Source: Gammaproteobacteria bacterium
Lineage (GTDB): Bacteria > Pseudomonadota > Gammaproteobacteria > Steroidobacterales > Steroidobacteraceae
Assembly: GCA_005877965.1 (NCBI GenBank)
Contig: VBNP01000002.1
Span: 1-13,844, forward strand
Length of the DNA: 13,844 nt
Direction: 5' to 3'
Position numbers and translations under genes: made by a program. This document shows, piece after piece, positions 1 to 5,981 of the stretch (positions are counted from its first letter, which is position 1; each line of letters starts with the position of its first letter). The notes beneath the pieces are model-generated. The model did no database searches. It saw only the letters and a program-made list of their open reading frames with translations, and had not been told where the DNA came from.

Positions 1-112
1 TTTCCAGCAACGCGGGCCGGCGATCGCGCTGCTGCTGTGTGCAGGCGACAAGAGCACGCAGGACGCGGATATCAGGCGAGCGATCCAAATCGCGAAAGAC
101 TGGAAGAGGTGA
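1..112 (+). CDS. HigB/RelE-family toxin, C-terminal end only (5' cut by window edge)
   Basis: The frame from base 2 encodes the last 36 residues of a protein ending in a TGA at 110-112. The tail contains LLLCAGDKSTQDADIRRA and then IAKDWKR. This GGDKSSQDxDI-like ending is typical of the RelE/ParE-superfamily 'addiction module killer' proteins, which are mRNA-cleaving toxins of about 100 residues. The HigA-like antitoxin gene follows after only 4 bases, in the toxin-first order of higBA modules, which supports the call. The catalytic part of the protein lies upstream of the window, so activity cannot be judged. The family is inferred from the tail and context. Confidence 0.75.
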   Translation, partial: FQQRGPAIALLLCAGDKSTQDADIRRAIQIAKDWKR

Positions 113-116
113 AAAC

Positions 117-428
117 ATGGCAACTGCAACACGGCGTAAGAAAGAAACCTTCTCTCGCTGGGACGCTGCTGACTACCTCAAATCCGAAGCCGCTATGGTG
201 GCTTACCTCGAGGCATGTCTCGAGGAAGCGCCTGATGACGCGGCGCTGCTGGCAAAGGCGCTTGGTGACATCGCGCGCGCCCGCGGCATGGTGCAGCTTG
301 CGAAAGACACTGGCTTGACCCGCGAGGGGCTCTATAAGGCGCTGTCGAAAGACGGCAATCCGAGGCTCGGCACTGTGCTTAAGGTCATGCGCGCCCTCGG
401 CCTGAAGTTCACCGCGCAGGCTGCCTGA
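117..428 (+). CDS. higA: HigA-like antitoxin (XRE-type helix-turn-helix, addiction module antidote protein)
   Basis: A 103-residue protein. The start is the ATG at 117, 4 bases after the toxin stop and preceded by a GAAGAGG Shine-Dalgarno at 103-109. An earlier in-frame ATG at 39 lies inside the toxin gene and is rejected. Residues about 56-80 (MVQLAKDTGLTREGLYKALS) form the helix-turn-helix, and the GNPRLGTVLKVMRALGLKF ending is characteristic of the COG3636 antidote family. By family knowledge it neutralises the upstream RelE-like toxin and represses the shared promoter, which lies outside the window. The two genes are almost certainly co-transcribed. Confidence 0.85.
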   Translation: MATATRRKKETFSRWDAADYLKSEAAMVAYLEACLEEAPDDAALLAKALGDIARARGMVQLAKDTGLTREGLYKALSKDGNPRLGTVLKVMRALGLKFTAQAA

Positions 429-476
429 CGGCTGGCGCACTTCGGGGGTGCGACCCAGACCACACGCTCTACAGAT

Positions 477-509
477 TGGCGCAAGATCGCGAGCGATACC
501 CTTGCGCCA
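477..509. terminator. Nested perfect hairpin between convergent genes (possible bidirectional terminator)
   Basis: The outer arms TGGCGCAAG (477-485) and CTTGCGCCA (501-509) are perfectly complementary over 9 bp. Inside them ATCGC (486-490) and GCGAT (493-497) form a second 5-bp stem around GA. It lies between the plus-strand antitoxin (ending at 428) and the minus-strand beta-propeller gene (ending at 530), where a shared terminator is expected. No T-run follows on either side, so intrinsic termination is not certain. A smaller hairpin, CGCAC/GTGCG, lies nearer the antitoxin stop. Confidence 0.5.
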
Positions 510-529
510 GTTGACGCCAGCGGGCCATA

Positions 530-1918
530 TCAGTCACTGATAGCGATCGCCGATGGCTGGCTGCCTGCTGCGTAGGGGGAGCCACTCAACGCCGACAACG
601 CACCGGTAGCCGTATTGATAGCGAAGACGGAAACATTGCCTGCACTGGCATTCGCCACGCAGACGAACCGGTCCGTGGGATCGACGGCGACCGCCACGGG
701 CTCGCTCCCGGCAGCAAATGGTGAGCCGGCGACCCCAGTCAAGGTTCCACCAACGCCGAGGACATAGGCTGAAATGCTGTTGGAGCCTTTGTTGGCGACG
801 TAGACAAATTTGGCGAGTGGGTCGACCGCGACCGAATTGGGACTGCTCCCCGTGGTATAGGGCGAGCCGCTGAGTGGCGTCAGCGGCCCTGGAATAGTGC
901 TGTAACCAGAAAGGGTATTCGAGGTGGCGTTCGCCACGTACACATATTGACCTGAAGGATCAGCGGTCACAGCACGGGGGCCAGTACCGGCTGCAAACGG
1001 CGACCCACTGACGACGACCAATCCGCCACTGCCGCCAATGCCGAAGACCGAAACGGTACCGTCCGCTTGGTTCCCGACATATACGTTGTTGTCCAGCGGG
1101 GCCACCGTCACCGATGAGGGTGACGCCCCGGTCGTGAACTGAGAAGAACCTGGTATGGCCGTTAGCGCCCCACTGGCACTGATCGAGTAGGCCGCGACCG
1201 TGGCCGCGTTGCCGCTGGTCACATAAACAAACGAGCCCGACGGATCGATGGCCACGGAAGTCGGCGCGGGCCCGGTCGGAAACGGCGAGCCGTTGACCGC
1301 CGTTAGCGCTCCGCTCGTGCGATTGACCGTAAAGGCGGAGATATTCGCATCCGTTTGATTGATGACATAGACATTGGAGCCGGTGGGATCAACCGCTACC
1401 GCGACGGGGAGCTTTCCGACAGCAAACGGTGAGCCTGCGATCGCCGCCAGGGCGCCGCTGGCGGCATCGACTGCATAGGCCGACACATTGTTCGAGCCTC
1501 CATTGGTAACGTAAACGAAACGCGGTGGATTGGTCGTGCAAGTCACCACAATGTTCGTGACATCGGAAGTACCAGAGGTCCCCATCCCGTTTTGGACGCC
1601 GCAAGTTTGCGATGGGTCAGTCGGCTGTGTCTTAACTGTAACGTTATAGCTCGTGTTCATATTCACAATACCGAAAAGGACGTTGCTCCCGTTCGCTGCC
1701 GGACCATTGAGCGGCGCGAGCGGGGTCGAATTGTCCTGCAGCGTCAGTCGTGAGCCGACCAGACCGCTTACGGAACCACGGAGATTGTCGGCGAAAGGGC
1801 CGCAGAGAATGCAACCGTGGCCGATACCCGCGCCGCACCCCGCCAACACCAGCAGGATGAAAAGGGCCGTCAATCGAGCGCGCCACGTGACGACCGGATT
1901 GGCAATGTATCGTTTCAT
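530..1918 (-). CDS. Exported beta-propeller lipoprotein (lactonase/YncE-like repeats)
   Basis: A 462-residue protein when started at the ATG at 1918. That start places a lysine/arginine-rich n-region and a hydrophobic stretch directly before the lipobox LVLAGC (lipidated Cys about 28). An in-frame ATG at 1963 would add 15 residues before the signal and is less likely. Residues about 45-130 form a G-L-x-L-x-N/D-type domain ending TQPTDPSQTCGVQNG...VVTC, a cell-surface module often seen in front of propellers. Then come seven repeats of about 45 residues on the pattern FVYVAN..SNxVSAY...GALT...GSPF..G..P..VAVDP, enough for one closed seven-bladed propeller. The last repeat carries FVCVAN, so one blade has a cysteine in place of the usual Tyr. 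A binding or scaffold role at the outer membrane is plausible. Propellers of this type include lactonases and surface-layer-like proteins, so no enzymatic function is claimed. The gene is less GC-rich by eye than the right half of the window, consistent with the proposed mobile element. Confidence 0.82.
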   Translation of the reverse strand: MKRYIANPVVTWRARLTALFILLVLAGCGAGIGHGCILCGPFADNLRGSVSGLVGSRLTLQDNSTPLAPLNGPAANGSNVLFGIVNMNTSYNVTVKTQPTDPSQTCGVQNGMGTSGTSDVTNIVVTCTTNPPRFVYVTNGGSNNVSAYAVDAASGALAAIAGSPFAVGKLPVAVAVDPTGSNVYVINQTDANISAFTVNRTSGALTAVNGSPFPTGPAPTSVAIDPSGSFVYVTSGNAATVAAYSISASGALTAIPGSSQFTTGASPSSVTVAPLDNNVYVGNQADGTVSVFGIGGSGGLVVVSGSPFAAGTGPRAVTADPSGQYVYVANATSNTLSGYSTIPGPLTPLSGSPYTTGSSPNSVAVDPLAKFVYVANKGSNSISAYVLGVGGTLTGVAGSPFAAGSEPVAVAVDPTDRFVCVANASAGNVSVFAINTATGALSALSGSPYAAGSQPSAIAISD

Positions 1919-2039
1919 GCCCAAGTTGATTTGTTCGCTCGCCGCTGAGCCACAAACCCGCATGCCTCAATGCGAGCGGTCGCCTTTCGGTACTTCAAGC
2001 GGACGACTTCGGCAACGCATCGCCGTGTCGGGTGAATAG

Positions 2040-2078
2040 TGTGCTCCCTTTGTGCTCCGGTGTGCTCCGGTGTGCTCC
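2040..2078 (+). repeat. Four phased direct repeats of TGTGCTCC
   Basis: TGTGCTCC occurs at 2040-2047, 2051-2058, 2061-2068 and 2071-2078, with starts 11, 10 and 10 bases apart, about one helical turn each. The last three share the longer unit TGTGCTCCGG/C. They lie 65-100 bases to the left of the tRNA-Val remnant core. Phased short direct repeats beside an attachment core are what arm-type binding sites of tyrosine integrases look like. That role is inferred from position and spacing, not from a known recognition sequence. Confidence 0.7.
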
Positions 2079-2141
2079 GCTGAGGCCCGCTTGGAGCCGG
2101 TATCTGCGACCTATGTCGTTGATATTACTTTCGTCGCTTCT

Positions 2142-2187
2142 CCTTACAAGGCGAATGTCGGCGGTTCGATCCCGTCAGCACCCACCA
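2142..2187 (+). mobile_element. Attachment-site scar: 3' half of a tRNA-Val(UAC) gene
   Basis: From the anticodon loop CTTACAA (2143-2149, anticodon TAC at 2145-2147) the sequence follows a tRNA exactly: 3' anticodon arm GGCGA (2150-2154), five-base variable loop ATGTC, T-stem GGCGG/CCGTC around TTCGATC (2160-2176), acceptor strand AGCACCC (2177-2183), discriminator A and CCA (2184-2187). No D-arm and no GGGTGCT acceptor partner is present upstream, and the bases before the loop (TTCTC) fail to pair fully with GGCGA. It is therefore a 3' fragment and not a functional tRNA. Tyrosine integrases that target tRNA genes leave such a copy at the far end of the inserted element. With the tRNA on the plus strand the element would lie to the left, and the intact tRNA-Val beyond the window. 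Confidence 0.75.
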
Positions 2188-2240
2188 ATCAAATCACTCA
2201 CTCTGGGTCACGTCTGGCTAGCCGCCGCGCGTGGCCGAAG

Positions 2241-2624
2241 GTGAATGCGCCGGCGAGCGGTGCGATGCCATCGGCTGCCGCGGAGACGGCGTCGGTAGCA
2301 CCGCGGGTTGGCGCGGCAGTTGCTCCGACAGAAGCTCCGGCGGACCCGGCTGCGGCGTTTCGACGCGCCGCCGAAATCGGCGACCTATCGGGACTGCAGG
2401 TGCTGCTTGTGAAACAAACCGACATTGATTCACGCGACGCTGCGGGCCGCACGGCCCTGATGCTGGCGACGCTGCATGGTCAGACCGACGCGGTCGCCGC
2501 GTTGTTGGTGTATGGCGCCGATCCGAACGCTACGGATGCCAACGGTGCCACGCCTCTCCAGGCTGCCATGACAGGCGGTCACCCTGCAATCGTCGTAGCG
2601 CTGCAACGCTATGGCGCTCGATAG
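2241..2624 (+). CDS. Small ankyrin-repeat protein, probably 5'-truncated
   Basis: The open frame ends at the TAG 2622-2624. It encodes an Ala/Pro-rich lead-in and then about three ankyrin repeats: AAEIGDLSGLQVLL, then DIDSRDAAGRTALMLATLHGQ, then ADPNATDANGATPLQAAMTGGH. Ankyrin stacks bind other proteins. The start is uncertain. A GTG at 2241 has a purine-rich GAAG directly before it, and the next choice is the ATG at 2265. Neither has a well-placed Shine-Dalgarno. No signal peptide or membrane segment is visible, although the low-complexity linker usually follows one in such proteins. The frame stays open leftwards through the tRNA scar to about 2052, but those codons read element DNA and look non-coding. 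A gene whose native 5' end was displaced by the insertion is the likeliest explanation. Confidence 0.6.
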   Translation: MNAPASGAMPSAAAETASVAPRVGAAVAPTEAPADPAAAFRRAAEIGDLSGLQVLLVKQTDIDSRDAAGRTALMLATLHGQTDAVAALLVYGADPNATDANGATPLQAAMTGGHPAIVVALQRYGAR

Positions 2625-2688
2625 CGAGTTGGACGTGACGGATAAGCGTGATCGGTTTACTGATGGAGCGGGGAGCCGGTGGCTTCAG

Positions 2689-2700
2689 TATTATATAATT
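2689..2700 (+). promoter_or_regulatory. AT-rich -10-like element before the NfeD/SPFH pair
   Basis: A perfect TATAAT lies at 2694-2699 inside a strikingly AT-rich stretch (about 2684-2706) in otherwise GC-rich DNA, about 50 bases before the NfeD start. A second overlapping TATTAT begins at 2689. No good -35 hexamer is seen at 16-18 bp spacing, so the promoter call rests on the -10 box, base composition and position. Confidence 0.4.
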
Positions 2701-2749
2701 AAACAATAGCAGACGGCGCGCGGGCGCCAGAGACGACGGGGGCGCCCAG

Positions 2750-3184
2750 ATGAGCTGGTGGGCCTGGATAATCGCCGGCGCGATACTTCTCGGGGCGGAG
2801 CTTGCCTTTGTGAACGCGCAGTTCTACCTCGTCTTCATCGGCAGCGCGGCCATCGTAGTCGGCCTGGTCGCGTCCGTGACCCCAGCGCTCGCATCCTGGG
2901 CGCAGTGGGCGATTTTTGCGGTTCTGGCGATCGTCTCGATGGTGACGTTTCGGAGCCGCATCTACCACAAGCTGCGCGGCCAAGTGCCGCCAGTTCACAC
3001 TGGGCCCGCCGGAGGCCTGATCACACTGCCAGTCTCCCTCGCCGCCGGGGAGAGCTGCCAGGCCGAGCACGGCGGCACCTTCTGGACCGTGCGCAATGAC
3101 GGCGATACTCCGATCCCATCCGGCACCCGGGTACGCATCGCGAGCGTGAACGGTCTCACGCTCCTCGTCCGGCCCGACCTCTAA
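2750..3184 (+). CDS. NfeD-family membrane protein (partner of SPFH protein)
   Basis: A 144-residue protein starting at the ATG 2750 with MSWWAWIIAGAILLGAELA, typical of short NfeD proteins. Hydrophobic segments at about 5-21, 25-43 and 50-66 indicate three membrane helices. The remaining part (about 80-144, with GESCQAEHGGTFWTV and VRIASVNGLTLLVRP) is the small OB-fold domain that short NfeD proteins expose to the cytoplasm. The upstream G-rich stretch GGGGGCG is only a weak ribosome binding site. The stop at 3182-3184 is 10 bases before the stomatin-like gene, the usual nfeD-SPFH operon order. By family knowledge the pair forms a detergent-resistant membrane complex linked to membrane protein quality control and fluidity. 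The substrate is unknown. Confidence 0.88.
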   Translation: MSWWAWIIAGAILLGAELAFVNAQFYLVFIGSAAIVVGLVASVTPALASWAQWAIFAVLAIVSMVTFRSRIYHKLRGQVPPVHTGPAGGLITLPVSLAAGESCQAEHGGTFWTVRNDGDTPIPSGTRVRIASVNGLTLLVRPDL

Positions 3185-3194
3185 GCAACTTGCG

Positions 3195-4133
3195 ATGGAC
3201 TCCCTCATGTACACGTCCTACGTCTTTATTGCTCTCGCCATCATCGCCGTGATCGTGGTTGGACGCACCGCGACGGTCGTGCCGCAGCAGAGCGCGTACG
3301 TCATCGAAAGCCTTGGCAAGTACAGCCGCACGCTGCAGGCCGGATTCCACATTCTGATTCCATTCATCGAGCGCGTCGCCTATCGGCACAGTCTAAAGGA
3401 ACAGGCGCTTGACGTTGCCGAACAGATCTGCATAACGCGGGACAACGTCCAGGTCGGTGTCGACGCAGTCCTCTACATGCAGGTCTTGGATCCGCATCTC
3501 GCCTCTTACGGCATCACTAATTACAACTTCGCTATCTCCCAGCTCGCCCAGACGACACTCCGCAGCGAGATCGGCAAGATTGAGCTTGATCGGACGTTCG
3601 AGGCCCGTGGCACCATCAACGCAAACGTTGTGGCCGAGCTCGACAAGGCGTCGGTCGCGTGGGGCGTCAAGGTCATGCGGTACGAAATCAAGAACATCGC
3701 GCCACCCAAGGATGTGTTGTCCGCGATGGAGAAGCAAATGCGGGCTGAGCGGGAAAAGCGCGCCGTGGTGCTGGCGTCCGAGGGTGAGCGGGACGCTAAG
3801 ATCAACCAGGCCGAAGGCGACAAGCAACGCGTCATCAAAGCGTCCGAGGCCAACAAACAGCAGCAGATCAACGAGGCGGACGGCCAGGCCGCCGCAATCC
3901 TCGCAGTCGCGAGCGCCACTGCGGAGGGACTGCGCAAGGTCGGTGGCGCCCTGAGCGAACGCGGTGGCATCGAGGCGATGCAGCTGCGTATCGGCGAGGA
4001 GTACGTCCGCCAGTTCGGCAAGCTCGCGAAGGAGAGCACGACGCTCATCGTGCCCGGCCACCTCAGCGATCTCGCTTCGGTCGTCACGATGGCGACCAGT
4101 ATCATTCGTAAGCCGTCGCCGACGCAGCCTTAG
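3195..4133 (+). CDS. SPFH/stomatin-like membrane protease-regulator protein (QmcA/YbbK-like)
   Basis: A 312-residue protein, close to the length of E. coli QmcA. A single N-terminal membrane segment spans about 9-23. The SPFH/band-7 domain follows: VVPQQSAYVIESLGKYSRTLQAGFHILIPF, then LDVAEQICITRDNVQVGVDAVLYMQVLDP (residues 72-100), then SQLAQTTLRSEIGKIELD and WGVKVMRYEIKNIAPPKDV. A charged heptad-rich coiled coil (about 178-245, ERDAKINQAEGDKQ...) mediates oligomerisation in this family. The C-terminal tail ends in the hydrophobic SDLASVVTMATSII. The ATG at 3195 has no clear Shine-Dalgarno, and an in-frame ATG at 3207 is an alternative. The 10-base gap to the NfeD gene suggests coupled translation. 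Known relatives form large ring-like cages around membrane proteases such as FtsH, which is a likely but unproven role here. Confidence 0.92.
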   Translation: MDSLMYTSYVFIALAIIAVIVVGRTATVVPQQSAYVIESLGKYSRTLQAGFHILIPFIERVAYRHSLKEQALDVAEQICITRDNVQVGVDAVLYMQVLDPHLASYGITNYNFAISQLAQTTLRSEIGKIELDRTFEARGTINANVVAELDKASVAWGVKVMRYEIKNIAPPKDVLSAMEKQMRAEREKRAVVLASEGERDAKINQAEGDKQRVIKASEANKQQQINEADGQAAAILAVASATAEGLRKVGGALSERGGIEAMQLRIGEEYVRQFGKLAKESTTLIVPGHLSDLASVVTMATSIIRKPSPTQP

Positions 4134-4231
4134 GTTAGCCTCGTCCGGACCCTGGCTCAGCAGCAGCAACTCACGGAGTCGGCGCTGCTTATGCGATTGA
4201 TGCAGACCGTAATGTGGAGATTCCAACTGCC

Positions 4232-5674
4232 ATGTCCCGATTCCGCGCTTGCCTGATGGTGCTTGCGGCTGCGCTCTGGGGTGCCGCGGCGGCGGTGTCC
4301 GTGGCCGAGCCGCGCGCTGCGAGTCCTGCCGACGCCACGCTCACGGCCATCGTCGGCGCGACGGTCGTGCATCCGGAGCTCGAGGGTGCGGCCGCGAGCT
4401 CATCCGACAGCACCGTGATCATCGCGGGCAAGCGCATCAAGGCCGTGGGGCCTGCGGCCACGACGAGGGTGCCGCGCGGCGCGCGGGTGATCGACGGCCA
4501 CGGCAAGTGGGTCATTCCCGGCCTGATCGATTCCCACGTGCACTTCTTCCAGTCGGGCAATCTCTACACGCGGCCGGACGCCGCCGACTTCGGCGCGTGG
4601 CGGCCGTATGCAGCCGAGGTGCAGCGCAACCAGGCGCGGCTGCCGCAGACTTTTCGGGTCTGGCTGGCGAGCGGCGTCACCAGCGTTGCGGATGTCGGCG
4701 GACCCTTCTGGAATTTCCAGGTGCGCGATGCCGCCCGCAACAGCGCCGCGGCGCCCCGCGTCGCGGTCACCGGGCCGCTCATCTCGATGGTGGAGGATCC
4801 GAAGTTGGACCTGGGCGATCCACCGATCGTGCGGATCAACTCCGCGGAGGAGGCACGGCAGCTGGTGGCACGCGAACTGGAACGCAAGCCCGATTACATC
4901 AAGGTGTGGTTCATTCATCGCGCCGGTGACGATCTCGCCGCGCAGCAAGCGATCGTACGCGCCACCGCGGAGGCGGCGCACGCGGCGGGCCTGCGACTCG
5001 CGGTACACGCCACCGAGCTGCTGGTGGCGAAGTCCGCGCTGCACGCCGGCGCGGACTACCTCGTACACTCCGTCGAGGACGAGCCGGTGGACGAGGAATT
5101 CCTTGCGCTGGCCCGCGAGCGCCACATCCTCTACTGCCCGACGCTTTTCGTCCGCATGGGCTATTTCTATGCGCTCTCGGGCACCTGGCAGGCCAGCGAG
5201 GCGGAGCGGCGCCTCGCCGACCCACAGGTCCTGGCCGGCCTGCGGCTCGATGAGGTGCCCCGCGACAAGCTCCCCGAACGGGTCGCGCAGCTCGTGAGCG
5301 AGCACCGCGAGGTGGCGCCGCCGACGGTAGCCATGCAGAACCTGCTTAAGGTGTGGAATGCCGGCATCACCGTGGTCATGGGCACGGACGCCGGCAACAT
5401 CGGCACGCTGCACGGGCCGGGTGTGTTTCGCGAGATGGAGCTGATGCAACGCGCGGGGCTCACGCCGCTGCAGGTGCTCAGATCCGCCACCGTCAACGGC
5501 GCGGCGACCATGGCGCTCAGCGACCTCGGCAGCGTCACCGCCGGCAAGCTTGCCGACCTGGTGGTGCTGGATGCCGACCCTCTCGTGGATGTCGCGAACC
5601 TAAGTCACGCCAGCTTCGTGTTCAGGAACGGGCACGCGTTCACGCCCGCAGAGCTCATGAGCTCCCTGCACTGA
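4232..5674 (+). CDS. Exported metal-dependent amidohydrolase (imidazolonepropionase-like family)
   Basis: A 480-residue protein from the ATG at 4232. This choice begins MSRFRACLMVLAAALWGAAA, a clear Sec signal peptide, and places GGAG about 12 bases upstream. A GTG at 4214 would add six residues. Metal and catalytic residues of the amidohydrolase superfamily are all present: HxH in DSHVH (H102, H104), the probable carboxylated Lys in YIKVW (K224), H259 in VHATE, H279 in LVHSVED and D386 in GTDAGN. The flanking beta-sandwich is seen in GARVIDGHGKWVIPGLID and in the C-terminal GKLADLVVLDADPL. This COG1228-like group includes periplasmic Xaa-Pro and Xaa-Arg/Lys dipeptidases and other amidases, and the substrate cannot be read from sequence. 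An exported amidase follows about 300 bases downstream on the same strand. Confidence 0.9.
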   Translation: MSRFRACLMVLAAALWGAAAAVSVAEPRAASPADATLTAIVGATVVHPELEGAAASSSDSTVIIAGKRIKAVGPAATTRVPRGARVIDGHGKWVIPGLIDSHVHFFQSGNLYTRPDAADFGAWRPYAAEVQRNQARLPQTFRVWLASGVTSVADVGGPFWNFQVRDAARNSAAAPRVAVTGPLISMVEDPKLDLGDPPIVRINSAEEARQLVARELERKPDYIKVWFIHRAGDDLAAQQAIVRATAEAAHAAGLRLAVHATELLVAKSALHAGADYLVHSVEDEPVDEEFLALARERHILYCPTLFVRMGYFYALSGTWQASEAERRLADPQVLAGLRLDEVPRDKLPERVAQLVSEHREVAPPTVAMQNLLKVWNAGITVVMGTDAGNIGTLHGPGVFREMELMQRAGLTPLQVLRSATVNGAATMALSDLGSVTAGKLADLVVLDADPLVDVANLSHASFVFRNGHAFTPAELMSSLH

Positions 5675-5981
5675 AGGCTCGCTGTCCAGGGTCGAGAACT
5701 TGTCGATTGCTGGTAGAGACGCTGCAACGGTCTCGAGGTGACGCGAGCTATCGGCGTTGTAGTGGGGTTAGCCCTACCTCGAGCGCGCAGGGAACGCTCA
5801 ACATCGCCGAGATAACATCACACCCACGTGCGGTTGATTGCGGTTGGAATATCGCGCGCGTAGGATCCGCACGCGGACGGTTGACCAACAGATCTTCCGC
5901 AACCACAAAAAGACTCGGGGCAGGGAGGCTCCGGATGACTGCGCTTCCTGCTCCGCTCACGCTCGCGGAGGAGGAAACGAC
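5675..5981 (+). other. 307-base intergenic stretch: amidase leader region, no gene seen
   Basis: No credible coding frame lies here. The open frame running leftwards from the amidase start has arginine-rich composition, no usable start signal and no family resemblance. Small inverted repeats occur: GAGAC/GTCTC around 5717-5735, and GTAG/CTAC at 5759-5777 with extra GG/CC pairs. Neither is followed by a T-run. The only strong structure is the hairpin at the 3' end that covers the amidase ribosome binding site. I could not identify a convincing -35/-10 pair. Confidence 0.5.
5945..5976 (+). promoter_or_regulatory. Hairpin sequestering the amidase Shine-Dalgarno
   Basis: TTCCTGCTCCGC (5945-5956) pairs with GCGGAGGAGGAA (5965-5976) over 12 positions, with a single G-G mismatch (5950/5971) and an eight-base loop TCACGCTC. 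The 3' arm contains the whole GGAGGAGG ribosome binding site (5967-5974), which is 7 bases from the ATG at 5982. The Shine-Dalgarno both fixes the start codon and would be inaccessible in the folded leader. Translation control by unfolding, for example by temperature or by a binding factor, is an inference. Confidence 0.65.

Noticed and set aside
1653..2039. Plus-strand open frame over the 5' end of the beta-propeller gene.
   Set aside because: Overlaps the lipoprotein signal on the other strand and shows no family resemblance or ribosome binding site.
2040..2078. Possible CRISPR or coding tandem repeat.
   Set aside because: Units of only 10-11 bases with no unique spacers; the phasing fits protein-binding sites better.
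2101..2187. A complete tRNA-Val gene.
   Set aside because: No D-arm, no GGGTGCT acceptor strand, and the 5' anticodon arm does not pair fully; only the 3' half is present.
3393..4226. Minus-strand frame opposite the SPFH gene.
   Set aside because: Leu/Arg-rich translation mirrors the coiled-coil codons; no independent support.
4400..5449. Long minus-strand frame opposite the amidohydrolase.
   Set aside because: His/Arg-rich shadow without recognisable motifs.
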